A stretch of DNA of 14,710 bases from an uncultured Bacillota bacterium (GCA_946619805.1 CAMOMM010000004.1:1-14710), one strand, 5' to 3'. Numbered from the stretch's first letter, positions 6,164-14,050 are shown. The notes: generated from the sequence alone by a model not told the origin. Numbers and translations are program-made.

Positions 6164-7540
6164 CTATATGAACATCTCAAATTCTTCCGTTTCAACTTCC
6201 GGTGCCGGATTGTACTTCCTGGTAAGAAACTGTGTGGCAACCTGTTCAAACAGAGCCAGTGAGAGAACATCTTCATCACTTCTGGCAATGTTTTGGTACT
6301 GAGCCTTGAGCTTTTCAAACTCAGGTTCCAGCAGATCAGCCGGACGGCAGGTAATGACTTCATCGTCACCGATGATCTTCTTTCTGACGTCTTCGTTGAC
6401 CGGTGCCGGAGTTTTGCCGTAACGGCCATGGAGGTAATCCTTTACCTCTTTGGCAACGATCTTATATCTTTCTCCGTTGAGGATGTTCAGCACTGCCTGG
6501 GTGCCGACCATCTGAGACATCGGGGTAACCAATGGTGGATAACCCAGATCCTTTCTGACTACCGGGATCTCCCTTAATACTTCTTCATACTTGTCCATGG
6601 CATCCTGATCGGTAAGCTGCTTGATCAGATTTGACAACATGCCGCCCGGAACCTGATACTTCAGGATGTTCGGGTTAACTTCGAATGACTTTGGATTCAG
6701 TAAGCCGTTCTTAAGATACTTGTCAACTATCGCGCTGACGATCGGTTCTGCTTCATGAATGGCTTCCAGATTCAGCTTAGGATCATATTTGGTTCCCTTC
6801 AGTGAAGTATTGAGAGCCTGAGTTGAAGGCTGAGCCGTACCGTTTGACAATGGTGACATTGAAGTGTCAACGATGTCAACGCCGGCCCTGATGGCTGCCA
6901 TGTAGGTCATTTCACAGACACCGGCCGTGCAATGTGAATGCAGTTCCAACGGAAGCTTTATTTCCTTCTTCAATGCTGTAACCAGCCTGGTGGCATCTTC
7001 AGGAATCAGAACACCGGCCATGTCCTTGATGCAGATGGAATCAGCTCCCATCTTCTCGATTTCCTTAGCCAGTTTAACATAATACTCCACGGTATGAACC
7101 GGTGAAGTGGTATATGACATGGCGATCTGACATTCACCGCCATACTTCTTGGTAGCCTTGACAGCCATTTCCAGGTTGCGGACGTCATTAAGAGCATCAA
7201 ATACTCTGATGATGTCTATTCCGTTTTCAATGGACTTCCTGCAGAACATGTCTACAACGTCATCGGAATAATGACGGTAGCCCAGAATGTTCTGCCCTCT
7301 GAAAAGCATCTGCAGCTTGGTGTTCTTACAGACGGCTCTTACCTGTCTGAGACGTTCCCATGGATCTTCATTAAGGAAACGCATGCAGGAGTCAAAGGTT
7401 GCCCCTCCCCATACTTCAATTGCGTGGAACCCGGCCTTGTCATATATCCTGCACAGTCTGACTACTTCCTCAGTGGTCATTCTGGTCGCAAACAGTGACT
7501 GATGGCCGTCGCGAACTGATGTTTCTACTATTTTAACCAT
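6164..7540 (-). CDS. oadA: Oxaloacetate decarboxylase alpha subunit, carboxyltransferase only
   Basis: A 458-residue PYC/OADA-type carboxyltransferase that removes the carboxyl of oxaloacetate onto biotin. The metal-site TIM barrel is intact: ETSVRDGHQSLFATRM (6-21) with Asp11, IKDMAG (171-176) with Lys172 (the carbamylated lysine in homologues), and LHSHCTAG (200-207) with His201 and His203. These sit exactly six residues earlier than Asp17, Lys178, His207 and His209 of the classic enzyme. MSPLSNGTAQPSTQAL and the conserved PGGMLSNLIKQL helix follow. It ends without a biotinyl domain, which is supplied by the separate carrier gene, as in lactic acid bacterial and Gcd/Mmd systems. The ATG is five bases after AAGGAG, which overlaps the pckA stop. 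The same fold serves pyruvate carboxylase subunit B; here oadB and the small membrane subunits argue for a decarboxylating pump. Confidence 0.95.
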   Translation of the reverse strand: MVKIVETSVRDGHQSLFATRMTTEEVVRLCRIYDKAGFHAIEVWGGATFDSCMRFLNEDPWERLRQVRAVCKNTKLQMLFRGQNILGYRHYSDDVVDMFCRKSIENGIDIIRVFDALNDVRNLEMAVKATKKYGGECQIAMSYTTSPVHTVEYYVKLAKEIEKMGADSICIKDMAGVLIPEDATRLVTALKKEIKLPLELHSHCTAGVCEMTYMAAIRAGVDIVDTSMSPLSNGTAQPSTQALNTSLKGTKYDPKLNLEAIHEAEPIVSAIVDKYLKNGLLNPKSFEVNPNILKYQVPGGMLSNLIKQLTDQDAMDKYEEVLREIPVVRKDLGYPPLVTPMSQMVGTQAVLNILNGERYKIVAKEVKDYLHGRYGKTPAPVNEDVRKKIIGDDEVITCRPADLLEPEFEKLKAQYQNIARSDEDVLSLALFEQVATQFLTRKYNPAPEVETEEFEMFI

Positions 7541-7549
7541 AAGTACTCC

Positions 7550-9151
7550 TTAGTCCAGGTGCGGTCCTGCTTTTACCAGTGCCTTGCCGTGACTGTTGGT
7601 AGTGTACTTATTGAAGTTCTTGATGAATCTTGATGCCAGATCCCTGGCCTTTTCATCCCATACTGACGGATCGCTGTAGGTATCTCTTGGATCCAGAATG
7701 CCGGTATCCACACCTTCCAGTTCAACAGGTACTTCGAAATCAAAGTAAGGGATCTTCTTGGTTGAGGACTTGTTGATGGCACCGTTTAAGATGGCATCAA
7801 TGATGCCTCTGGTATCCTTGATGGAGATACGCTTGCCGGTACCGTTCCATCCGGTGTTGACCAGATAAGCTTTCGCACCGGACATTTCCATCTTTCTGAC
7901 CAGTTCCTCTGCATACTTGGTAGGATGCAGTTCCAGGAATGCCTGGCCGAAGCAGGCAGAGAATGTCGGTGTAGGTTCAGTGATTCCTCTTTCCGTGCCG
8001 GCTAATTTGGCAGTAAAGCCTGACAGGAAATAGTACTGAGTCTGCTCTGGAGTCAGAATTGAAACCGGAGGCAGTACTCCGAAGGCATCAGCTGACAGGA
8101 AAATGACATTTTCGGCAGCAGGTGCGCTTGATACCGGAGTAACGATCTTTTCAATGTGATTGATCGGATATGATACACGGGTATTTTCCGTAACGCTCTT
8201 ATCAGCGAAGTCGATTTTGCCGTTTTCATCTACAGTGACGTTTTCCAGCAGAGCATCTCTTCTGATGGCGTTGTAGATATCTGGTTCGGATTCCTTATCC
8301 AGGTTGATGACCTTGGCATAGCAGCCGCCTTCCAGGTTGAAGACACCGTTGTCATCCCAGCCATGCTCATCGTCCCCGATCAATAATCTCTTCGGGTCAG
8401 TAGACAGTGTGGTCTTGCCTGTTCCTGATAAGCCGAAGAAGATGGCTGTGTTTTCCTTATTCATGTCGGTATTGGCTGAGCAGTGCATGCTGGCGATACC
8501 CTTTAAAGGCAGATAGTAGTTCATCATTGAGAACATGCCCTTCTTCATTTCACCGCCATACCAGGTATTGATGATGACCTGTTCCTTTGAGGTAATGTTG
8601 AAGGCAACGCAGGTTTCAGAATTAAGACCTAATTCCTTATAGTTTTCAACCTTGGCCTTGGAAGCGCAGTATACGATGAAGTCAGGTTCAAAGTTCTTTT
8701 CTTCCTCTTCGCTTGGCTTGATGAACATGTTTCTGACGAAGTGTGCCTGCCAGGCAACTTCCATGACGAATCTGACAGCCATTCTGGTGTCCTTATTGGC
8801 ACCGCAGAAAGCATCAACGACAAACAGACGTTTGTTGCTGAGTTCCTTAACAGCCAGATCCTTGACCTGCTTCCATACTTCCTCACTCATTGGATGGTTA
8901 TCGTTTGGATACTCAGGGGTTGTCCACCATACGGTATCCTTTGAATTCTCATCAACTACCAGATACTTGTCCTTAGGAGAACGTCCGGTAAAGATGCCGG
9001 TCATGACATTGACGGCACCCAGTTCGGTTAACTGTCCCTTTTCATATCCTTCCAGCTTATCGGATAATTCTTCCTGATAAAGCTCATCATAGGATGGATT
9101 ATAGACGATTTCCTTAGTTCCCGTAATGTTGTATTTTTCAAGATTTAACAT
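7550..9151 (-). CDS. pckA: Phosphoenolpyruvate carboxykinase, ATP-dependent
   Basis: A 533-residue ATP-type PEPCK interconverting oxaloacetate + ATP and PEP + CO2 + ADP. Visible motifs: TGRSPKD (55-61, Arg57 for oxaloacetate), metal and phosphate residues Lys204 and His223, the P-loop [11 protein letters not shown] (240-250), the kinase-2 motif GDDEHGW (259-265) with Asp260/Asp261, ENTRVSYPI (322-330) with Arg325, and the C-terminal [11 protein letters not shown] (431-441). All known catalytic residues appear present and the length is normal. ATG at 9149-9151 is eight bases from GAGGTG; a GTG three codons earlier overlaps that site and is less likely. As first gene of the sodium-pump operon, it makes or uses the exact substrate of the next enzyme. 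Its 245-bp upstream region holds the pfp terminator, a candidate promoter and AT-rich sequence. Confidence 0.97.
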   Translation of the reverse strand: MLNLEKYNITGTKEIVYNPSYDELYQEELSDKLEGYEKGQLTELGAVNVMTGIFTGRSPKDKYLVVDENSKDTVWWTTPEYPNDNHPMSEEVWKQVKDLAVKELSNKRLFVVDAFCGANKDTRMAVRFVMEVAWQAHFVRNMFIKPSEEEEKNFEPDFIVYCASKAKVENYKELGLNSETCVAFNITSKEQVIINTWYGGEMKKGMFSMMNYYLPLKGIASMHCSANTDMNKENTAIFFGLSGTGKTTLSTDPKRLLIGDDEHGWDDNGVFNLEGGCYAKVINLDKESEPDIYNAIRRDALLENVTVDENGKIDFADKSVTENTRVSYPINHIEKIVTPVSSAPAAENVIFLSADAFGVLPPVSILTPEQTQYYFLSGFTAKLAGTERGITEPTPTFSACFGQAFLELHPTKYAEELVRKMEMSGAKAYLVNTGWNGTGKRISIKDTRGIIDAILNGAINKSSTKKIPYFDFEVPVELEGVDTGILDPRDTYSDPSVWDEKARDLASRFIKNFNKYTTNSHGKALVKAGPHLD

Positions 9152-9227
9152 AATATTCACACCTCTTTCCAGTGGTTTCCAAAAATTCGAAAATCGCCTT
9201 CATTGTATCATCTTTTATATATAAAAT

Positions 9228-9257
9228 GTTATAAATATACACCTTTTTCTTTTACAA
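9228..9257 (-). promoter_or_regulatory. Candidate promoter of the pckA-oad operon
   Basis: On the minus strand TTGTAA (9252-9257) and TATAAC (9228-9233) are spaced 18 bp, in an AT-rich stretch 77 bp before the pckA ATG. A second possible -10, TACAAT (9202-9207), lies closer but lacks a good -35. The gene-free 9152-9339 otherwise shows no riboswitch, T-box or cre-like site that I can recognise. Confidence 0.3.
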
Positions 9258-9342
9258 AAGTCACTTTTTCACAAAAAAACAGCAGAATGGATGAATTATG
9301 CCTGAAACGCTCTTAATCGTTTACTTTCAGATGCATTGCCGC

Positions 9343-9377
9343 AAACAAAAAGGAACTGAATCCGGTTCAGTTCCTTT
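9343..9377 (-). terminator. Rho-independent terminator of pfp
   Basis: A perfect 12-bp stem pairs 9366-9377 with 9349-9360 (AAAGGAACTGAA and its complement) around a five-base loop. On the minus strand the second arm runs into CCTTTTTGTTTG. It starts 20 bases after the pfp stop. Confidence 0.88.
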
Positions 9378-9396
9378 ATTGTTTAGCAGTTCAGAC

Positions 9397-11055
9397 TTAT
9401 TCTTTTTCCAGAGCCAGAGTAACTGTGGTGATGTCACATACTTCGGCCGGTCCGTAATACTGGATGGCACCCGGATAAGTGAATTCAGTATTTACAGCCC
9501 AGGATTCTCTGTGAGCGCAGAAGTACTTGAACGGATTGCCGTCAAGTTCAACTAAGGCTTTTCTGATGACTGGCTTGTCTTCGCCGTTTCTTCTTTCGAT
9601 GTTCATCATCTTGGTGATAGGCATGCCGCCGGCAACCCACTGTTCAGCAGGCTTTGACAGATTGGAAACCTTTGACAGATATCCGGTGTAACCGTACTGG
9701 ATCAGCATGCAGGCATTGTAGCCTAATGAATAGCAGTAGTCAGCATCAAAGTTTGACGGGAAGGCACATCTTCCTTCATAACCGAAGAAGTGATGTAACG
9801 GTGAGAACTTGCCCTTGTATGTTCCGGCTTTCTTTCTGGCAGCCAGCTTGTCCTTAACTAATGCAGAGAACAGCTTTTCAGATTCGATCAGTGATACCTG
9901 AACGTTGCCGTGCGGGTCTCTTTCCAAAAACAGCTGCTGCTGAATGCCAACCGGCAGGATCTCGAATACCTTCATTGATTCAGGAGTCAGACCTCTTTCA
10001 ATGAATGCATACTTTTCTTCCCAGCTTGGTAAGGCATTGAATTCATCAGTCTTCTTGCCGGCCAGTAACTCGTTGATCTCAGCGATCAGTACGGAAAATT
10101 CAGGAACGAATTCAACGATGCCTTCAGGAATGATGGCAACACCGAAGTTGTCACCCTTGTCTGCTCTGGCATTTACTGAATCAGCGATGTAGTCAGCGAT
10201 CCGTGACAGAGACATCTTCTTGGCGGCTACTTCCTCACCAACCAGACAGATGTTAGGCTGAGTCTTTAAAGCACACTCCAGGGCTACATGAGAAGCTGAA
10301 CGTCCCATTACCTTGATGAAGTGCCAGTACTTCTTGGCACTGTTGGCATCTCTTTCAATGTTACCGATCAGTTCACTGTATGTCTTGGTAGCTGTATCGA
10401 AGCCGAATGAACATTCGATGTCTTCGTTCTTCAGGTCGCCGTCGATAGTCTTAGGACAGCCGATTACCTGGATGCCGGTATTGTGTGCGGCACAGTATTC
10501 AGCCAGAACGGCTGCGTTGGTATTGGAGTCGTCACCGCCGATGATAACGATGGCTGTAATGCCATGCTTTTTGCATACTTCAACGACAACTTCAAACTGT
10601 TCTTCCTTTTCCAGTTTGGTTCTGCCGGATCCGATGATGTCAAATCCGCCGGTGTTTCTGTACTGATTGATGAATTCATCATCAAATACCACATAGTCAT
10701 CATTGATCAGTCCGCTTGGACCGCCCTTGAAACCGAACAGTTCATTTTCCTTATTTGTGGCTTTCAGAGCATCGTACAATCCGCAGATTACGTTATGTCC
10801 GCCAGGAGCCTGTCCGCCAGAAAGGATGACGCCGACCTTGCGTACCTTGGCAACGGAAGTATTTTCACCCTTTTCAAAAGTGATTTCTTCCTTACCGTAG
10901 GTATTTGGGAACAGGGCAGCGATCTTTTCCTGATCAGCTACGCTGCTGGTCTTTTCTCCGACCTTTACGCTGATCTCAGCGATACCGTTTCTTAACATGC
11001 CAGGAAGTTTAGGCTTATACTCATATCTGGCAATCTGAAGAGGTGATAATTTCAT
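9397..11055 (-). CDS. pfp: PPi-dependent 6-phosphofructokinase, long form
   Basis: A 552-residue phosphofructokinase that reversibly phosphorylates fructose-6-phosphate using pyrophosphate. The donor-site signatures are GGDDSNT (173-179, second Asp instead of the Gly of ATP enzymes) and PKTIDGD (201-207, Lys instead of the Gly of PGTIDND); both are the accepted markers of PPi use. The phosphate-binding GGQAPGGHN is at 80-88 and the substrate loop MGRSASH at 250-256. The length and the roughly 70-residue N-terminal extension match the long, plant-beta-like class also found in spirochaetes and amoebae, against about 320 residues for ATP-PfkA. AAGGAG lies eight bases before the ATG at 11053-11055. 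It has its own promoter and terminator and so appears monocistronic. The enzyme works in both glycolysis and gluconeogenesis, which fits the neighbouring pckA. Confidence 0.97.
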   Translation of the reverse strand: MKLSPLQIARYEYKPKLPGMLRNGIAEISVKVGEKTSSVADQEKIAALFPNTYGKEEITFEKGENTSVAKVRKVGVILSGGQAPGGHNVICGLYDALKATNKENELFGFKGGPSGLINDDYVVFDDEFINQYRNTGGFDIIGSGRTKLEKEEQFEVVVEVCKKHGITAIVIIGGDDSNTNAAVLAEYCAAHNTGIQVIGCPKTIDGDLKNEDIECSFGFDTATKTYSELIGNIERDANSAKKYWHFIKVMGRSASHVALECALKTQPNICLVGEEVAAKKMSLSRIADYIADSVNARADKGDNFGVAIIPEGIVEFVPEFSVLIAEINELLAGKKTDEFNALPSWEEKYAFIERGLTPESMKVFEILPVGIQQQLFLERDPHGNVQVSLIESEKLFSALVKDKLAARKKAGTYKGKFSPLHHFFGYEGRCAFPSNFDADYCYSLGYNACMLIQYGYTGYLSKVSNLSKPAEQWVAGGMPITKMMNIERRNGEDKPVIRKALVELDGNPFKYFCAHRESWAVNTEFTYPGAIQYYGPAEVCDITTVTLALEKE

Positions 11056-11085
11056 ATTGTTTCTCCTTCTTTATCTTTCACCTTA

Positions 11086-11114
11086 ATTCTAGTCCATTTT
11101 TCACTTTTTTTGAA
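11086..11114 (-). promoter_or_regulatory. Predicted pfp promoter
   Basis: TAGAAT (11086-11091, 5/6) lies 17 bp after TTCAAA (11109-11114, 4/6) on the minus strand, between the upstream terminator and the pfp ribosome site. Spacing and placement are right; the -35 is weak. Confidence 0.45.
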
Positions 11115-11126
11115 ACTCTTTAGTAC

Positions 11127-11153
11127 AAAAAAGATCAGTAATTATTACTGATC
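11127..11153 (-). terminator. Rho-independent terminator of the aminotransferase operon, containing its stop codon
   Basis: A perfect 21-bp palindrome (11133-11153; GATCAGTAA paired with TTACTGATC, loop TAA) is followed on the minus strand by six Ts. The TAA stop of the aminotransferase (11145-11147) lies inside the first arm of the stem. Confidence 0.82.
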
Positions 11154-12323
11154 CTGTCTGATTCCGTAATTGAGGAAATGCTCCAGTTTTTCAATGGCCG
11201 TTTTTATCTCATCAAGTGAATAGGCATAGGAAATCCTGACATAGCCTTCACCGGCCTGCCCAAAGGCATTGCCCGGTACCAGAGCCAGATTTCCCTGATC
11301 CAGCAGCCTTTCACAGAACTCCTCACTGCCTAGCCCGCTTATCTTAACTGACGGGAATACATAGAAGGCACCTTCCGGCAAATGAGTCTTTAGACCGATG
11401 CGGTTGAGCTCCTTGACAATGAAATTTCTTCTCTGACGGAAGCTTTCCGCCATTCTTTCTATGTCAGCATCTCCGTTATTGACCGCCTCAATGGCTGCGT
11501 ATTGGGAACTGGTGGTGGCGCACATGATGGTATACTGGTGGATCTTGACGATCATGTCGATAAGATCCTTGTGAGCCAGAATATAGCCCACACGGTAACC
11601 GGTCATGGAATAAGCCTTGGAGAAACCGTTTATTACAACAGTATGATCCTTTATTTCCTCAAACTCTGCAATGCTGCAGTGAGTGCCTTCATAGGTCAGT
11701 TCTGCATATATCTCATCAGTTATCGCAAAGATATTGTGTTTCTTAATGATCGGAACGATCCGGGCATAGTCTTCCCTGCTCATTACACCACCCGTAGGAT
11801 TTCCCGGAAAGTTCAGGATGACGGCTTTAGTCTTATCCGTTACGGCCTTTTCAAAGTCTTTGGCCGTAAGCTTGAAGCGTTCTTCTTCCTTAAGTTCAAC
11901 TTCCACAACCTTGCCTCCTGCCATCTCAATTATTGCCCGATATGCAACATAGGCAGGTGTCGGCAGAATGACCTCATCTCCCGGCTTAAGAATCGTTCTC
12001 AAGACTATGTCTATTGCCTCTGATCCGCCAACGGTCACGATGACATTGTCTTCAGGATCATAGCTGACATTGAAGCGGCGTCTGTAGTAATCACAGATGC
12101 CTTTTCTCAAAGCCGGCAGTCCCTTATTGCCCGTATAGAAGGTTCTTCCTTTCTCAATGGCATAAATGGCCGCTTCTCTGATGTGCCATGGCGTAATGAA
12201 ATCAGGCTCACCTACACCCAGGGAGACCACGTTCTTACGCGTAGCGGCAATATCAAAGAACTTTCTGATACCGCTCGGTTTGATATTTCTGACAATCTGA
12301 TTGATCTCTTCGTCAAATATCAT
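11145..12323 (-). CDS. PLP-dependent aminotransferase class I/II (PatA/AspC-like)
   Basis: A 392-residue fold-type I aminotransferase, cytoplasmic. LGVGEPDFITP (35-45) is the N-terminal substrate motif, YTGNKGLPALR (63-73) is typical of the subfamily, NFPGNPTGG is at 171-179 (Asn175), TDEIYAEL at 202-209 (Asp203 to the pyridine N), and GFSKAYSMTGYRVGY (233-247) contains the Schiff-base Lys236. YVRISYA (361-367) provides Arg363 for the alpha-carboxylate. It is close in pattern to Bacillus PatA and archaeal-like aspartate/aromatic aminotransferases; the exact amino acid cannot be fixed. The ATG overlaps the stop of the Lrp-like gene by four bases (ATGA) and has only a weak ribosome site, so translation is probably coupled. 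Its likely role is amino acid catabolism or synthesis under control of the co-transcribed regulator. Confidence 0.93.
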   Translation of the reverse strand: MIFDEEINQIVRNIKPSGIRKFFDIAATRKNVVSLGVGEPDFITPWHIREAAIYAIEKGRTFYTGNKGLPALRKGICDYYRRRFNVSYDPEDNVIVTVGGSEAIDIVLRTILKPGDEVILPTPAYVAYRAIIEMAGGKVVEVELKEEERFKLTAKDFEKAVTDKTKAVILNFPGNPTGGVMSREDYARIVPIIKKHNIFAITDEIYAELTYEGTHCSIAEFEEIKDHTVVINGFSKAYSMTGYRVGYILAHKDLIDMIVKIHQYTIMCATTSSQYAAIEAVNNGDADIERMAESFRQRRNFIVKELNRIGLKTHLPEGAFYVFPSVKISGLGSEEFCERLLDQGNLALVPGNAFGQAGEGYVRISYAYSLDEIKTAIEKLEHFLNYGIRQDQ

Positions 12324-12805
12324 GGAGTAACCAGCAACCTTTCACCGTCTTCTCTTTCACCGACCAGTTCACGGCCGTTGAGCTTGTATTCCTTAAGAAT
12401 GAACATCGTTTCCGTACCGGTAACACCTTCGGTAGGAGCCAGCTTATGAGCTACGAAGCTGCTGACCTCTCGCATGCTTCTGCCGTTGACCTGCAGCATG
12501 AATTCTGCCTTGCCACTGATCAGATACAGTGAATCAACTTCCGGGTACTTGGCAATCTTGGACGCAACCTTGTCATAGCCTGCTTCCCTCTCTGGGACAC
12601 AGTTTACGAAAATGATGGCCTTGGATATTTCCGTATCTGCCTTATCCCAGTTGATGATGGTATGGTATCCGGCAATGATGTTGTTATCTTCCAGGTCTCT
12701 GATCGTATTTTCAATCAGAGATTCATCTTCATTTAACAGAGCCGCCAGATCCTTGACCTGGTAGCGGGCATTGTTTTCAAGTAATGTCAGTAATTCTTTC
12801 ATCAT
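12320..12805 (-). CDS. Lrp/AsnC-family transcriptional regulator
   Basis: 161 residues: an N-terminal winged helix-turn-helix (about 2-47, MKELLTLLENNARYQVKDLAALL, then a recognition helix around DESLIENTIRDLEDNNII), followed by a RAM/AsnC ligand-binding domain (about 60-145) with the beta-alpha-beta pattern KAIIFVNCVP ... VDSLYLISGKAEFMLQVNG. The SGKAEFML stretch matches the SG-x-x-D-x-x-L motif of Lrp proteins with Glu for Asp. A C-terminal tail of about 20 residues is extra. The ATG at 12803-12805 is six bases after AAGGTG; the upstream in-frame GTG would lie inside that site. It overlaps the aminotransferase and most likely controls it in response to an amino acid. A promoter with 5/6 boxes lies directly upstream. 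Confidence 0.9.
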   Translation of the reverse strand: MMKELLTLLENNARYQVKDLAALLNEDESLIENTIRDLEDNNIIAGYHTIINWDKADTEISKAIIFVNCVPEREAGYDKVASKIAKYPEVDSLYLISGKAEFMLQVNGRSMREVSSFVAHKLAPTEGVTGTETMFILKEYKLNGRELVGEREDGERLLVTP

Positions 12806-12826
12806 GTTAGTCACCTTGTTTTTCTA

Positions 12827-12855
12827 ATTATTACAGAATGGCTGTTTCGTTTCAA
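12827..12855 (-). promoter_or_regulatory. Predicted promoter of the lrp-aminotransferase operon
   Basis: On the minus strand TTGAAA (12850-12855) and AATAAT (12827-12832) are both 5/6 matches with an ideal 17-bp spacer. It lies in the 56-bp gap after butyrate kinase; no clear terminator separates the two, so readthrough from butyrate kinase is also possible. Confidence 0.55.
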
Positions 12856-12861
12856 CCAATA

Positions 12862-13968
12862 TCATCTGTTCATATCTTCAGGGCTCCATACCGGTCTGCC
12901 AGGATACTCTCTGACCTTTTCCTGCCCTGTCAACACCCTGAGGGCTCCTTCAGCCATGGCCATATGTTCCAGTTCTCCCGGATAGATGGCAATTGGAGCA
13001 ATCCAGCCGCATTTATTCTTTATCAGTTCAATGACATCGTCGAAGCGGCATAAACCTCCGGTCAGAACGATTGCGTCGACCCTGCCTTCCAGTACCGCAG
13101 CCATGGCACCGATGTATTTGGCAGTCTGATAGATCATCGCCTGCCATACTCTGGCTGCCTCCCTGTCACCCTCTTCAATTCTCTTATGAATGACATCGGA
13201 ATTGGAAGTCCCGAAATGGGAAGACAGTCCTCCGGTCTGAGAGCACAGTGATCTTATTTCTTCAAAGGATTTGTCTCTCATCAGGTTATTGAAATCAGTA
13301 ATGGCCATCGTCCCCATTCTCGTTGGTGTAAACGGCCCTTCACCGCCTCCGGCATCATTACCGTCGATCATTCGCCCGTTTTCATGTGCCGTGATGGAGA
13401 TTCCACCGTCAATGTGACAGACGATCAGTCTGCAGTCTTCGTATCTTTTGCCCATTGCCCGGGCATGCTTTCTGGCCACTGCCTTGAGATTGAGCGCATG
13501 ACAGATGGCTTTACGGTAAATGCCCTTTACTCCGGTAATTCTGGCTACTTCATCCAGTTCGTCAACGACAGGCGGATCCATCATCAAGGCCAGGCCGCCA
13601 TATTTTCTTCTCAGTCTATCAGCCATCTGGACTCCCAGCATGGAGGAATGATACAGAGAACCTTTCGCTTCCCTGGTATCATTTATAAGCATTTCATTTA
13701 TCTCATAGACACCAGATTCAACGGAATAACAGCCTCCGCCTCTGCCGACAATGGCATCAATGCCTGTCAGGTCAATGCGGTTTTCCTTCAGGAACTGTTC
13801 AATTACTTCCATACGGTAGTCAAGCTGATCGTTAATGGTTTCAAAGGTCTTCAGAAATGAAGAGTCATGAAAGACATCAGTGGAAAAGACCATCTCTTCA
13901 TTTTCGTGAAGCGACAGCTTGGTAGAGGTAGATCCGGGATTGATCACAAAAATACGGTACTTCTTCAT
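12862..13968 (-). CDS. buk: Butyrate kinase
   Basis: A 368-residue ASKHA-fold acyl kinase that turns butyryl-phosphate and ADP into butyrate and ATP, the last step of one butyrate fermentation route; branched-chain acyl phosphates are possible alternative substrates. VINPGSTSTKLSL (8-20) is the phosphate-1 motif. GRGGG (about 77-81), VCHIDGGISI (about 191-200), the family-typical DAGGGEGPFTPTRMG (about 212-226), and ALEGRVDAIVLTGGL-like adenosine motifs in the last third all match Buk. The length is standard. The ATG at 13966-13968 has only a weak AGGT seven bases upstream; the seven-codon longer frame starts at a TTG without any ribosome site. Its usual partner phosphotransbutyrylase (ptb) is not adjacent: the upstream neighbour is divergent. 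It shares a short regulatory region with that neighbour. Confidence 0.94.
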   Translation of the reverse strand: MKKYRIFVINPGSTSTKLSLHENEEMVFSTDVFHDSSFLKTFETINDQLDYRMEVIEQFLKENRIDLTGIDAIVGRGGGCYSVESGVYEINEMLINDTREAKGSLYHSSMLGVQMADRLRRKYGGLALMMDPPVVDELDEVARITGVKGIYRKAICHALNLKAVARKHARAMGKRYEDCRLIVCHIDGGISITAHENGRMIDGNDAGGGEGPFTPTRMGTMAITDFNNLMRDKSFEEIRSLCSQTGGLSSHFGTSNSDVIHKRIEEGDREAARVWQAMIYQTAKYIGAMAAVLEGRVDAIVLTGGLCRFDDVIELIKNKCGWIAPIAIYPGELEHMAMAEGALRVLTGQEKVREYPGRPVWSPEDMNR

Positions 13969-13984
13969 AATAAAAACCTGCTGT

Positions 13985-14035
13985 ATCAATTATACAATAT
14001 CCTTAACCGTGATAGAATTGATTTATGGATATTAT
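13985..14035. promoter_or_regulatory. Divergent buk / PPC-protein promoter region with two nested inverted repeats
   Basis: The minus-strand TATAAT for buk (13989-13994) overlaps a plus-strand TATACA (13991-13996), which is 16 bp from TAGAAT (14013-14018) for the PPC gene. Two inverted repeats interleave: ATCAATT (13985-13991) with AATTGAT (14016-14022), and ACAATATCC (13994-14002) with GGATATTAT (14027-14035, one mismatch). No strong -35 is seen for buk. The elements suggest linked control; promoter details are tentative. Confidence 0.4.
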
Positions 14036-14050
14036 CAGGAGGAAAAGATA

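Noticed and set aside
9302..9330. Possible CcpA cre site upstream of pckA (TGAAACG... stretch)
   Set aside because: The central CG is displaced and the spacing does not fit TGNAANCGNNNNCA; the dyad has an eight-base gap.
13919..14050. N-terminal extension of the PPC protein by 44 codons
   Set aside because: It would overlap the start of buk and the shared promoter region; GGAGG sits at the right distance from the ATG at 14051.
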